Below are positions 1 through 10,559 of a stretch of DNA of 64,000 nucleotides, in pieces. Each line of letters starts with the position of its first letter. Positions within the stretch are counted from its first letter, which is position 1. The position numbers and the translations under genes were made by a program. The stretch is from assembly GCA_963848825.1 (NCBI GenBank), contig CAWKFA010000016.1:124001-188000 (forward strand). Reading direction: 5' to 3'. The stretch is from CAVVSQ01 sp963848825 (GTDB lineage Bacteria; Planctomycetota; Planctomycetia; Gemmatales; Gemmataceae). Under the pieces are notes generated by a model. It made no database searches, was not told where the DNA came from, and saw only the letters and a program-made list of their open reading frames with translations.

Positions 1-1293
1 ACCCTGTATGGCGCCACTGGTGCCGCTGTCGACGACGTCACCTTGACCGGCTCCGGCGGGGTCGGCAATATCCATGGCACGCTTTTGATTGACCCATCTC
101 ATCAAAGCTTCACCTTTAAAACCACGGCCGCTTACCTGAGTTTGCTCAACAGCGTGCACGGCGGCAACGTGTCGGTCGTTCTTCCCGATGCCACCTATAC
201 CGTCACCCTGGTCAGCGGCACCGGCGGCAACGGTTTTCTCGATGGCCTTTTGGCGGGCCTCGATGGCCAGGGCAACGGCGGCCGTGCCAACTTCGTCTCG
301 ACCTTCACCACTCATTACCAGGCGCAGGCCACGCCGGTGCTCGCCATCCCTGACTTTGCGCGCGGGCCCGACAGCAACACGCCGATCGCGGTGCCCACCA
401 GCAACGCCGGCCTGGCGGTAACGCTTTATAATGCCGTTAACGTGACGGATGTCACTTTTTCCCTTACCTATAATCCAGCGTTACTGAAGATTTTGGGAAC
501 CCTGTCGGGCGCAGGCAGCGATGCCAGCGACCCAGGAGCGACGCTTACGCTCGTGTCCGATGCCGGTGGCGTGGCTACTTTTCACTACACCGATGCCACT
601 GGTCAATCGGCAACGCCCTCCGCACCGCTGGTGCTGGGCGATATCAAGGCAGTCGTGCCCTCTGGCACCGGCGCGGCGGCACTGACGAACTATCTGGGCG
701 TGGAACGGCTGCAACCCGGCAATATTGTGATTAATGGCAACGCGAACACCGGGGCGGTCAGCGCCGGGGGCGTGCACGTCAACGCCTACTTCGCGGATGT
801 GAATGGCGACAAAAAAATCGATGGTCTCGACAAGTTAGCCGCCGACAATGTGGCCCAGGGCCATGGCAGCGGTTTCAGCGCCTATCCCTTGCTCGATCCC
901 GCCATCATCGGCGACGTGGCGGGTGACTTCTCGGTTGATGCCGGCGACGTCAGCACCATCGACGCCTATGTCGTTCAACTCAACCCGACGCAAATCCCCG
1001 TACCACCATCCCAACTGCCCACGAACACGCCCTTCGTGATTGGCGCCAACATCAGCCAGCCAGCGAGCGTTCCGGTACGCGTGCCGAACGCCTTAATTGC
1101 CGCGACTACGCCTGGCCAAACCCAGCCCAGCGTCACTGCCCCGATGGCCGCCGCGCTGTCGGCAGCCCCGACGCCCACCGAGCCGCTCGACACGCCCGCC
1201 AACCAGGACGATGTCCTGCTCTTGAGCCGCCGCGCGGAACGGCTGGCGAAGGCCCGGGCAAAATGGGCTGCCAAATATCGGCCGGCACTATAA
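1..1293 (+). CDS. Secreted cohesin/dockerin-like protein, C-terminal part (5' end outside window)
   Basis: The reading frame is open from base 1, so the start lies upstream; the TTG at 43 is only an internal codon. The visible part ends at TAA 1291-1293. Around bases 330-760 there is a beta-rich segment resembling a cohesin fold, with a stretch like TFSLTYNPALLKI and many small and aliphatic residues. Bases about 780-990 encode two Asp-rich calcium-loop-like repeats (DVNGDKKIDGLD and DVAGDFSVDAGDVSTID), as in type I dockerins. A Pro/Thr/Ala-rich linker and a basic tail rich in Arg, Ala and Lys follow. Such proteins in planctomycetes are usually large, exported surface proteins. The exact role is unknown, and the assignment rests on motif shape only. 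Confidence 0.7.
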   Translation, partial: TLYGATGAAVDDVTLTGSGGVGNIHGTLLIDPSHQSFTFKTTAAYLSLLNSVHGGNVSVVLPDATYTVTLVSGTGGNGFLDGLLAGLDGQGNGGRANFVSTFTTHYQAQATPVLAIPDFARGPDSNTPIAVPTSNAGLAVTLYNAVNVTDVTFSLTYNPALLKILGTLSGAGSDASDPGATLTLVSDAGGVATFHYTDATGQSATPSAPLVLGDIKAVVPSGTGAAALTNYLGVERLQPGNIVINGNANTGAVSAGGVHVNAYFADVNGDKKIDGLDKLAADNVAQGHGSGFSAYPLLDPAIIGDVAGDFSVDAGDVSTIDAYVVQLNPTQIPVPPSQLPTNTPFVIGANISQPASVPVRVPNALIAATTPGQTQPSVTAPMAAALSAAPTPTEPLDTPANQDDVLLLSRRAERLAKARAKWAAKYRPAL

Positions 1294-1421
1294 GTACACT
1301 TCTTGGCTAACGCAGCTTGCCGCTGGGGCCATCGTACCCCCCTCGCCATTCTTTTTGATTGCCGATAGCCCACGATCCGTCGATAATCGCACTATCTCGA
1401 AAAATCGATCGCGAGGGAATC

Positions 1422-3469
1422 ATGGCCAGAATTGGATTTCTTTGTGTCGTCGGATTACTTGGCGGCCTCACAACACTGGCGGCCACGGCACAGGAAGCAC
1501 GCACCGGCAAGGAGGTGCCCACTTTATTTATCATCGGCGATTCCACGGTGCGCAATAACACCAAGGGACAGGTCGGCTGGGGTGATCCCATCGCCAAGTT
1601 CTTTGATAGCGCCAAGGTGAAAGTGCAAAACCGGGCGCTCGGCGGCCGTAGTAGTCGGACCTTTCAAACGGAGGGCCTGTGGGACAAGGTGCTGGCGAAC
1701 ATGCGCGGGCGATTTCGTGCTCATGCAGTTTGGCCATAACGACGGCGGCCCGCTCGATTCGGGACGGGGGCGCGCCTCGCTCAAGGGAACCGGCGAAGAA
1801 ACGCAAGAAGTGACGGACGCCAAAACGGGCAAGAAAGTGCTCGTGCATACCTATGGCTGGTACATGCGCAAATATGTGGCGGACGCGCGGGCCAAGGGCG
1901 CCACCGCCGTCGTGCTGTCTCCGATCCCGCGGAACATCTGGAAGAACGACAGGGTCGAGCGGGCGTCGAATAATTATGGCAAATGGGCGGCCGAGGCAGC
2001 CAAGGCCGAGGGCGGCTGACTTCGTCGATCTCAACGAGATCGTCGCCAAGGAGTATGAAAAGCTAGGGCCCGAAAAAGTGGCGAAACTCTTCGAGGGAGA
2101 CCACACGCACACCAACCTCGCTGGTGCCCAGCTCAACGCCGCCTCGGTGATAAGCGGGCTAGCTGCTCTCAAGAGCGCAACTAACTGGCGCGGGCTGCTC
2201 AGCGGCGGCCAAATAGAAAATAAAAAAAGCTCCGTACAAGAAGCTCGCCAAGACTCGCCGGAGGATTTTATCGATCCAGCCACCGGGCACCGGGTCATCC
2301 GGCTATCATCCACGCCCGGCACGGGGAGCTTTTACTTTCATCAATCGTCCTACACCGAGAAAGGAGACAAGCTCGTCGTCGAGAACAACGCCGGGTACAT
2401 GACGATCGACTTGAGCACACTCGGCAAGGCGCCGCCGCACAACGAGTTTATCACCAAGGAAATCGGCCGCTCCCCCATCCTGGGTAAAAAGACGCGGCAG
2501 CTCTTTTACTACAAGGGCGGCAGCATTTACGCGACGCACATCGACACCAGAGCAACCCGTGAAATCGCCAAGTTGCCTCCGGGCTATGGCGGCGCCTCGG
2601 GCCTGGCCATCAACGCCGACGAAACTTTACTGGCGAGCACCGGCAACGATCCGGAAGCAAAGAACAAGGCCAGGGTCGATCCGGATGCCAAAAAAGACGA
2701 CCTGTTTCCGCCACTCAGCGGCGCCGCGGGCAAAATGACTCCGGGTGGCAAGTCCCTGGCACTTTTTACGGTCAATATCGCCACCGGAGAAATCAAGCCG
2801 ATCCATTATGCGACCGACTGGCTCAACCACACGCAATTCTCGCCGACCGATCCGGGCCAGCTCCTTTTTTGCCACGAGGGGACCTGGGACAACGTCAACC
2901 GTGTCTGGACGATCCGCGCGGATGGCACCGGGCTGAAGCTGATGCATCAGCGGACCATGAAACATGAAATAGCAGGCCACGAGTTCTTTAGCAACGACGG
3001 TAAAATAGTGTGGTACGACTTGCAAACACCGCGTTCGACGGAGTTCTGGCTGGCCGGGGTAGATATCAAGACCGGGGCGCGCGTGCGTTATAACCTGCAG
3101 CGCTCCTGGTGGTCGGTGCACTACAATCAATCCCACGACGGCAAGCTCTTTTCCGGTGATGGCGGCGGGCCAAATAGCGTGGCCAATCGCGCACCCAAGG
3201 GGGCCGACCGTCCGCTCGAAGGCCCCGGCAACGGCCAATGGATTTATTTGTTCACACCGAAGGACGAAAAGTACGAGACGCGTAAGGTCGGCGCGGAAGA
3301 GGTCAAAATCGGCAAGTTTGAAGCGGAAAAGCTAGTCGATCTCGCCAGGCACGATTACAAGCTCGAGCCCAACGCCACCTTCACGCCGGACGACAGGTGG
3401 ATCGTCTTCCGCTCGAACCTGCAGGGGCCAAAGCACGTTTACGCGGTGGAAGTCAAGAAGGCCAAGTAA
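1422..3469 (+). CDS. Rhamnogalacturonan acetylesterase (SGNH) fused to PL22 oligogalacturonate lyase; two frameshifts
   Basis: The ATG at 1422 follows a GAGGGA ribosome site and opens a signal peptide ending near ATAQEA. The first domain is an SGNH hydrolase with block I GDST, block III FGHND and the catalytic EGDHTH near bases 2095-2110, as in rhamnogalacturonan acetylesterases. The frame changes near 1706 and again near 2013 (an extra G), and the protein is coherent across both. From about base 2250 to the stop at 3469 the same frame encodes a TolB-like beta-propeller typical of PL22 oligogalacturonate lyase, with DFIDPATGHRVIRLS, CHEGTWD, AGHEFF and SVHYNQS. No signal peptide separates the two halves, which supports a real fusion. 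The enzyme would remove acetyl groups and cleave unsaturated uronate oligomers outside the cytoplasm. The frameshifts are most likely sequencing indels. Confidence 0.8.
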
Positions 3470-3494
3470 TTAGCGGCACGGGTTTTCCAGCCGC

Positions 3495-4927
3495 CTATTT
3501 TAACAAGCCACGCAGGGGTTCCGTACTATCGCCGAAGCGCGGGACCTGCGCGCCCATGCAGTCGAGCATGGACATGTATAAGTTGCACAGCGGGGTGTTG
3601 GCGGGCGAGGCGAGATGTTGGCCGGTCTTGATACGACCGCCCCCCTTGCCGCCGAGCAATATGGGGAGATTGTTGGGATCGTGGCGGTTGCCGTCGGAGA
3701 AACTTGAACCGCACATGATCATCGAATTATCCAGCAGGTTGCGTTCGCCTTCCTCTACCGAACGGAGGCGGTTGAGCAGGTAAACGTACTGCTCGACATG
3801 CCAGCGCGTGATGATTTTATAGGAGTTGATTTTGTTTTGCTGGTTGGCGTGGTGAGAGGAGGAATGGTGGTTTTCGGTGACTCCCTCCAGGAAGGAGAAA
3901 TTACGCGGCGAGACATCATTGGCGAACATGAAGGTGATGTTGCGCGTCGAATCCGTCCAGAAAGCCAGGACGATCATATCCAGCATGAGGCGCACGAGGT
4001 CGGGCGGATTGATGCGTTGCTCGCCGGGCAACATGGCCTCGTCGCCACCATTGCCCCGGCTGGTAAAGAGCATGGACGAACGCGGCATGGCCGCGGGCGG
4101 AGTAAGGGGATCGGGCCTGGTGGGCGGCCTCCAGGCACCGGCGCCGCCAGCGCGGGAGAAACCGAGCCGCATCTCCACGCTATGGACGGATTCAAGATAT
4201 TCATCGAGCTTGTGCTGATCGCTGCGTCCCAGCGCGGCGCAGACTGTTGGCGTCGTCGAGGGCGGCATCGAGCAGTCCCTGTTCGGCGGCGCGTGCGGGT
4301 TGCGGTATAAGCCGGCCCGCTTCGTCGCGGGCACCAAACATGCGCTCGAAGGCGGCACGCGGATCGATGATACGCGGCATCGGCAAATTGGGCCGGCGCC
4401 ACGAAATATAGGAGCCGTACATGCGCGTATAGTTGACTGCGCGATCAAGACCATTGATGACGGGATCGGTAGCCAGTTCCAGCGAGGGCAGCGGCGTCAG
4501 GTGACCAAGCCGCGCGGCGGCCACCTGATCGACCGAGATGCCGCCGGAGTTCAGGTCCTGGCCGGTCGTTTTGCGGACGTGCAGGCCGGTGAGAAAGTTG
4601 GCGGTCTTGGCATAATGGCCATCGCCGCTGCGGCTGAAAGGCTTATCCAGGCCGCTCAGAACGACGACGGAATCTTTCACGGGCGCCAGCGGGGCCAGGC
4701 TGAACGGTAGCTCGTAATCGGCACCCGCTTGCTTGGGCACCCAGGAATCCATCCAGGCGCCATTGGGGAAATACAGATAAGCGGCCCGAACGGGTGCCGT
4801 CGCCGCCGCTTCGGCGCTCGAGAGCAGCGACCTGGGGCATCATCGCTTCCAGAAAGGGCAAGCCCAGGGCCACGCCCGCGCCTCGTAGAAACGTCCGCCG
4901 CGACAAAGGTTGAGATCTTTTGCCCAA
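3495..4927 (-). CDS. DUF1552 Tat-exported protein; two frameshifts
   Basis: A TTG start at 4927 is favoured because an AGGAG ribosome site lies six bases upstream. The N-terminus carries a twin-arginine signal (SRRTFLRGAG followed by a hydrophobic stretch). The rest matches the planctomycete DUF1552 family, with the typical FPNGAW, SGLDKP, ISVDQVAA and DNSMIMCGSSFSDGNRHDPN segments. The frame changes near 4820 and 4243; joining the pieces gives about 477 residues, normal for the family. The gene begins 39 bases after the DUF1592 gene stops, so the two form one minus-strand operon. DUF1552 proteins usually accompany DUF1592 cytochrome-like proteins, but their biochemical role is not known. It converges on the lyase gene ending at 3469. 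Confidence 0.8.
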
Positions 4928-4966
4928 GGCAAGCTCCTGGTATTTTTGCCACGAATCGTGCGAAGC

Positions 4967-6934
4967 TCATTCGCTGATTCGGTGCCTGAACGGATAACTG
5001 GCAACAATCGTTTCCAACAGGCGCGACGACCGGAAGCCTTCTTGTTCCAGGGCCTTCACGCAGTCTTCCACCACGCACATGTCGACACGATTGATCTCAC
5101 GTGTCAGGGCGTAGCCTAACATTTTGCGGGATAAATTGCGAAGAAATTCCGGCCGGCGTTTCTCCAGAAGTACCTTCTTGAGTTCTGCCGGGCCGTCGAA
5201 TTTCTCTCCCGTCGGCAAGATGCCGGCGCTGTCAATCGGTTTGCCCCCCTGGTCCTGGCGCCAGCGGCCCAGAGGATCGAAATTCTCCAGACCGAAACCA
5301 AGTGGGTCCATGCGACTGTGACAGCCGGCACACTCGGCCTTGGAGCGGTGTTTTTCCAGCTGCTGGCGAAGCGTCAACTCCTTGGCCGTCTTGTCCTTTT
5401 CATTAAGCACCGGCACGTTGGGCGGCGGCGGGGGCACGTCGGCACCGAGCAATTCCTCCAGGATCCAGCGACCTCTGAGCACGGGACTGGTGCGGTGCGG
5501 GTAGGACGTGACCGTCAAGATGCTCCCCTGCCCCAGCACTCCGCCGCGCAGCGGGTCCGCCAGCGCGACCCGGCGCATGTTGGGCCCGGCGACCCCCTTG
5601 ATCTGATAATGTTCCGCCAGGCGTTCGTTGACGAACGTGTAATCGGCGTCGATGATTTCGAGGACGCTGCGATCTTCACGAATGATCGAGTCGAAAAACA
5701 GCAGCGTTTCCTCGCGCATCGAAGCCGCCAGCTCGTCCGTGAATTCCGGATAGATCTTGGCATCAGGCCGAACGGTGACGCCGAGCGGCCGGATGCCCAA
5801 CCATTGGGCCGCGAAGCCATCCGCCAGTCCCCGAACGCGTGGGTCACGCATCATGCGCCGGACCTGCGCGCGCAGGACGCCTTCATCCTGCAGCTTGCCC
5901 AGGGACGCCTGGCGCAGCAACTCTTCATCCGGCATCGACGCCCATAAGAAATACGACAAGTGAGAAGCCATTTCATAATGGCCCAGGCGAAAGACGCCCT
6001 TCTTTTCCGGCGGCGCCTCGATTAAAAACAGAAAACTCGGCGAAATCAGCACCGCTTTGAGCGTTTGTTTAAGAGATGGTTCGAAAGGCAGGCCGCGCTG
6101 TTGCGCTCGTTCGAAGATGACTAAATAGCGTTCGATCTCCGCGGGCGTGACTGGACGCCGAAAGGCACGCGGCAAAAAAGCGGCCACAACCTCGCGGGCG
6201 GCTTCGTGCGGCGTCTTTGGCCCCGGCAACTCGATGAGCAAGCGGCGACGCACTTGATCCAGTTGGGCCGCAGCGTGCTGATCGACGCCGGCTGGCTCCT
6301 TTTTGTCCAGAAGCGTACCAAGCACCAACTCGGCGGCCTCCAGGTATTTCTCCAGAAGTACGGGCGTGGTGAAAAGCGTGGCGCCGGTATTGTCGAAGCC
6401 CTCCCCGCCGCCCCCTTCCGAGGGCAACAGGTCGCCGGCATGCAGGTCTACGCCGAATAGATCACGCAGCGTATTGTTGTACTCGGCACGATTGAGGCGA
6501 CGGCTCATGGTGTAGCCGGCCAGCGCCTTGTCGCGTTGCTCGGCGGTCAAGGACTGACAGGTGACTTTCGACTCGGCGACATGTTTGACCCAGGCCAGCA
6601 GGACCTGACGGTCCGCTTCCGTCGGCTGCTTGCTTTTCGCGGGGGGCATCTCCTTGCCCTGGACCCTCTCGCCCACCTGGTCCCAGAGGTCGATGAGCTC
6701 CAGCGCCTCGGCATCCGTCTCAATCTTTTCGAGATTCAGCCCGCCCTTGCGTTTGTTGGCGTTGTGGCACTCAAGGCAATAGGTTTTGAGAAGGGGCTGT
6801 AAATTCTTGGTGTAACTGGGGCTTTCGCTGCCATTTTTCGGTTCTACTTGATCCTCTTGCGCGCCGCTTCCCTGGGGCAGAAACACAAAAACCGCCAGCA
6901 GACCATGCAAGGACAACAACGAAATCAAGCGCAT
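4967..6934 (-). CDS. PSCyt/DUF1592 family cytochrome c-like protein
   Basis: The ATG at 6934 is preferred over an upstream in-frame start at 7054 because it opens a clear signal peptide (MRLISLLSLHGLLAVFVFL). The protein of 655 residues carries a haem-binding CLECH motif at residues 53-57 (PSCyt1). Next come the DUF1587-type segment (RRLNRAEYNNTLRDLFG), the DUF1595 and DUF1592 regions (SYFLWASMPDEEL), a second haem-like CAGCH near residues 535-539 in the DUF1588 part (SRMDPLGFGLENFD), and a C-terminal DUF1585 segment. This order is the standard one for these planctomycete periplasmic proteins. The reading frame is intact. It is transcribed away from the second PL22 gene and heads the DUF1552 operon. 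An electron-transfer role is inferred from the CxxCH motifs; the substrate is unknown. Confidence 0.88.
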   Translation of the reverse strand: MRLISLLSLHGLLAVFVFLPQGSGAQEDQVEPKNGSESPSYTKNLQPLLKTYCLECHNANKRKGGLNLEKIETDAEALELIDLWDQVGERVQGKEMPPAKSKQPTEADRQVLLAWVKHVAESKVTCQSLTAEQRDKALAGYTMSRRLNRAEYNNTLRDLFGVDLHAGDLLPSEGGGGEGFDNTGATLFTTPVLLEKYLEAAELVLGTLLDKKEPAGVDQHAAAQLDQVRRRLLIELPGPKTPHEAAREVVAAFLPRAFRRPVTPAEIERYLVIFERAQQRGLPFEPSLKQTLKAVLISPSFLFLIEAPPEKKGVFRLGHYEMASHLSYFLWASMPDEELLRQASLGKLQDEGVLRAQVRRMMRDPRVRGLADGFAAQWLGIRPLGVTVRPDAKIYPEFTDELAASMREETLLFFDSIIREDRSVLEIIDADYTFVNERLAEHYQIKGVAGPNMRRVALADPLRGGVLGQGSILTVTSYPHRTSPVLRGRWILEELLGADVPPPPPNVPVLNEKDKTAKELTLRQQLEKHRSKAECAGCHSRMDPLGFGLENFDPLGRWRQDQGGKPIDSAGILPTGEKFDGPAELKKVLLEKRRPEFLRNLSRKMLGYALTREINRVDMCVVEDCVKALEQEGFRSSRLLETIVASYPFRHRISE

Positions 6935-7094
6935 TCGTCGGACTCCAACTTGGCAAAATGAAGAATGGCGCGAAAGGCGAGAAAACCTGCCTGCAAGCTT
7001 AAGGATATCGCCTACCTTGTAGAATAGCAAGAATACCGAATCATCGTACGCCAAGACAGCGGCCCGTTAGCCCGAACGCCACCGGGAGGATGCC

Positions 7095-8411
7095 ATGAAA
7101 ATGCGGTTTTGCTCGTGCTTCTGCTTGCTTTTGATCATCGGCACGCTACCCGCACTCGCCGCCGCGCAGGAAGCAAAGTCGGATCCGCCTAGCGACTTTA
7201 TTGATGCCCAGCACGGGGCATCGTGTGATCCGCCTCTCCGGGCCCAGGAGGTGGGTCGAGCCTCTATTTCCACCAAAATACCTACACGCCGGAAGGCGAC
7301 AAATTCATTTTCAATGGCAAGGGCGCGATCCTGGCCGTGGACCTGCGCGATCTCGGTAAGGCTCCGCCCAGGCCCGAGGTCATCTATCAGGGCGCCGGGG
7401 CGGTGTCGATGGCGTTCCGGACGCGCGAGGTTTATTTCTCCAAGGGCAAAGGCGGCGGCATCTTCGCGGTAAACGTAGACACCAAGGCCGTGCGCCCGGT
7501 CAAAAATGCGCATCGGCGGCACCATCAACGCGGACGAAACCTTTTCCGTAATCGCCAAAAACGCGATCGACCCAAGCGGACAAACACCCAGGCCAGAGCC
7601 GCGCCAGGCCATTCCACAAAGAGAAAGAATGTTCGGCGATAAGCTGAAAAGCGGTAGCGCGCTGACCCCGGAAGAAGAACGCTCCGCCCAGAAGGAAGAA
7701 GGGCTGGCCAGGCGGATCGCCAATCCCACATCGCAGGCGTTTGTTTTTACCAATCTGAAAACGGGTGATTCGCAAACGGTCGGCTATCAATACGGCTGGC
7801 TCAATCACATGCAGTTTTCGCCAACCGATCCCAACGTTTTGCTTTATTGCCATGAGGGTACCTGGCATGAAGTGGACCGCGTCTGGACCATTCGCACGGA
7901 TGGCAGTGCCATGAAACTGATGCACAAGCGCACGCAAGATATGGAAATAGCGGGTCACGAGTTCTGGGGACATGACGGTAAAATGGTCTGGTTCGATCTG
8001 CAAACACCGCGCAGCGGTCAATTTTGGCTCGCGGGCGTCAACCTGGAAACGGGCGCCAAGGTTCGCTATCCCATCGACCGGGACCAGTGGTCGGTCCATT
8101 ATAACGTGTCGCGCGACGGCAAGCTTTTCGCCGGCGACGGCGGCGACCCCGGCCAGGTAGCTTTTGCCAAAGATGGCCGCTGGATCTATGCCTTTACTCC
8201 GGAAACCACGCTATCGAACCCGGGGCCAGCTGGCTGGAGCGAAGGCAAGTTCAAGGCGGAAAAACTGGTGAACATGGCCAGGCACAACTACAAGACCGAA
8301 CCGAACGTGACGATCACTCCGGATGGCAAATGGGTCGTCTTCCGTTCGAACATGCACGGGCCAACGCACGTTTATGCCGCCGAGGTCCGGCGCTCGCAAG
8401 CGGCTCAATAA
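7095..8411 (+). CDS. PL22-family oligogalacturonate lyase, second copy; three frameshifts
   Basis: The ATG at 7095 has a GGGAGG ribosome site five bases upstream and opens a signal peptide with a Cys-rich core, ending near LAAAQEA. The mature part mirrors the lyase half of the gene at 1422-3469: DFIDA near the start, CHEGTWHEVDRVWTIR, AGHEFWGHDGKMVWFDL, SVHYNVSRDGKLFAGDGG and NMHGPTHVYAAEV at the end. The frame changes near 7220 (a GGGG run), near 7250 (GGGCCC) and near 7504 (AAAAA). Correcting all three restores an uninterrupted beta-propeller of the usual PL22 length, about 435 residues. The protein should be periplasmic or secreted and cleave unsaturated galacturonate-containing oligomers. 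Thirty-six bases separate it from the hydrolase at 8448, so they are probably cotranscribed. Confidence 0.78.
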
Positions 8412-8447
8412 CGCACGAAGTCCTTGCCAACGTCAACGGAGTTCAAC

Positions 8448-9254
8448 ATGATTCTTCGCACCGAGTGGGCCGCTCTCGTGCTTGGCGCCAGCCTGGTTAG
8501 CGTGGCCGCCGCCCAGGACACGCAAGGACTGGTGCCTCCGGGAACGCGGGTTGAGAAGAACATCGCTTATGTCAAAGATGGCCACGAACGCCAGCGGCTG
8601 GATATTTACCTGCCCGCCAAGGGAGATGGCCCTTTTCCCGTCATTATCTGGCTGCATGGTGGCGGCTGGATACGCGGCAGCAAAGACAATTGTCACGCGG
8701 CACCGCTGACCGCCCAGGGGTATGCGGCCGTTAGCATGAATTATCGCTTTCTGCAACAGGCCCCCTTCCCCGCACAGCTAGACGACTGCAAGGCGGCCGT
8801 ACGCTGGCTACGTGCCAACGCCTCGAAGTATCACCTGGATCCCGATCATATTGGCGTGATGGGCGCTTCGGCCGGCGGGCACCTGGCGGCGCTGCTGGGC
8901 ACGACGGCCGGCAGCAAGGAGGTGCCCGAGCACGGCGAACATCTGGACCGCTCAAGCAAGATTCAGGCGGTCATCGATCAGTTCGGGCCGTTACGCATCA
9001 ATAACGACCAAACGAACAAGAGCAAGGTGCTCTCGTACATTACCAAGGACGCCGTGCCATTTCTGATCGTCCATGGCGATGCGGATAAATCGGTGCCGCT
9101 GGCCGGCAGCGAGCAGTTGACCGCGGCGCTCAAACAGGCGGGCGCGGACGTCACGCTCCATGTCGTCAAAGGCGGCGGCCATAGCGGCCAAATTTACTTC
9201 ACCGACGAAATGATGACCATGTACCGCAAGTTCTTCGACAAACATTTGAAGTAG
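8448..9254 (+). CDS. Secreted alpha/beta hydrolase (esterase/lipase, BD-FAE-like)
   Basis: The ATG at 8448 is preferred because it directly opens a signal peptide (residues 1 to about 22, ending SVAAAQD); an upstream in-frame start would add eight residues without a signal. The 268-residue protein has the oxyanion-hole motif HGGGW at residues 70-74 and the nucleophile elbow GASAGG with Ser141. Candidate acid residues lie in HGDADKSVP (around 211-213), and the likely catalytic His245 is in GGGHSG. This is the layout of exported esterases often found with plant-polysaccharide genes, acting on acetyl, methyl or feruloyl esters. The substrate cannot be read from the sequence. It sits between a PL22 lyase and rhaA, suggesting pectin side-group removal. 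Confidence 0.85.
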   Translation: MILRTEWAALVLGASLVSVAAAQDTQGLVPPGTRVEKNIAYVKDGHERQRLDIYLPAKGDGPFPVIIWLHGGGWIRGSKDNCHAAPLTAQGYAAVSMNYRFLQQAPFPAQLDDCKAAVRWLRANASKYHLDPDHIGVMGASAGGHLAALLGTTAGSKEVPEHGEHLDRSSKIQAVIDQFGPLRINNDQTNKSKVLSYITKDAVPFLIVHGDADKSVPLAGSEQLTAALKQAGADVTLHVVKGGGHSGQIYFTDEMMTMYRKFFDKHLK

Positions 9255-9270
9255 CCGGCAGAGCCCATGA

Positions 9271-9289
9271 GGCGGAGGACATTTCCTTG
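9271..9289 (+). promoter_or_regulatory. Ribosome binding site that fixes the TTG start of rhaA
   Basis: GGCGGAGG at 9271-9278 lies eight bases before the TTG at 9287. The nearby ATG at 9267 is out of frame with rhaA, and the protein encoded from the TTG aligns with the N-terminus of known L-rhamnose isomerases. Confidence 0.6.
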
Positions 9290-10550
9290 AAAGATGAGGC
9301 GGCGATTGAAGCTGGCTATGCCTGGGCTCGCGAGCACTACGCGAGCTTCGGCGTGGCGACCGAGCCGGCCCTGGAAACGCTGCGTAATGTTGCCGTTTCT
9401 CTGCACTGCTGGCAGGGAGACGACGTCGGTGGTTTTGAGAATGACGAAGGCCTGACCGGCGGCGGCATTCAGGCCACCGGCAACTATCCCGGCAAGGCAC
9501 GCAACGCCGGCGAGCTTCGCGCCGACCTCGATAAAGCGCTCAGCCTCATTCCCGGCAAGCACCGCCTCAATCTGCACGCCATCTATGCCGAGACGGGCGG
9601 CCGGGTCGTCGAGCGTGATCGTCTTGAGCCCCAACATTTCTCGGCGTGGCTCGACTGGGCCAAGGCGCGGACTGGGGCTGGATTTCAATGGCAGCTTCTT
9701 CTCTCATCCACGAGCGGCGGATGGCTTCACACTTTCGAGCCGGGATGAAGGCACGCGGCGGTTTTGGGTGGAGCACGGCAGAGCCTGCCGGCGAATCGGC
9801 GCTCATTTTGGCCGTGAGCTTGGTACGCCCTGCGTGACCAACGTGTGGGTACCCGACGGCTTCAAGGACACGCCGGTGGACCGCAAAACCCCGCGGGCCC
9901 TGCTGCGCCGGTCGCTCGATGAAATCTTTGAGGCGAAGCACGATGCCTGCCACCTTCTGGATGCGGTGGAAAGCAAACTTTTCGGCATCGGTTCGGAAAG
10001 CTATGTTGTCGGTTCGCATGAGTTTTATTACGGCTACGCACTGCAAAACAACAAGTTGCTCTGCCTTGATACCGGGCATTTCCATCCGACGGAAGGTATA
10101 GCGGACAAGCTTTCCGCCGTGCTGACTTACCTGGACGGGATCTTGCTGCACGTCAGCCGGGGGGTGCGCTGGGATAGCGATCATGTGGTCGTCCTCACGG
10201 ATGACCTGCGCATGCTCGCGGAGGAGATTGTCCGTGGCGACTTTCTGGGGCGCGTCCATATCGGCCTGGATTATTTCGACGCCAGCATCAATCGCGTGGC
10301 GGCCTGGGTTATCGGCAGCCGCTGCCTTCTCAAGGCGCTGCTTGGCGCACTGCTGGAGCCGGCGCGGATGCTGCGCGAGCTGGAAATGTGCGGCGACTAC
10401 ACAGGCAGGCTCGCACTTCTCGAAGAAACGAAGACACTGCCGCTCGGGGCGGTGTGGGATTACTATTGTTTGCGCGAAGACGTGCCCCGCGGGCCAGACT
10501 GGTTGGCGGAAGTTCGTGCTTATGAAAAAGTCGTCGGCCCTCGGCAATGA
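9287..10550 (+). CDS. rhaA: L-rhamnose isomerase; one frameshift
   Basis: This cytoplasmic enzyme converts L-rhamnose to L-rhamnulose, the first step of rhamnose catabolism. The protein closely follows the Escherichia coli RhaA sequence, with SLHCWQGDDVGGFE, GGIQATGNYPGKARNA, RLNLHAIY, DAVESKLFGIGSESY, CLDTGHFHPTE, RWDSDHVV and IGLDYFDASINR, which include the expected metal ligands. Translation starts at TTG 9287 behind a strong ribosome site. The frame changes near 9672, around a GGGG run after the WAKA segment; the rest is intact to TGA at 10550. At about 420 residues it has the normal length. The gene follows the hydrolase and precedes the rhamnose-type ABC transporter by nine bases, indicating one operon. 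No rhamnulokinase or aldolase gene is in the window. Confidence 0.93.
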
Positions 10551-10559
10551 GGTCACCCC

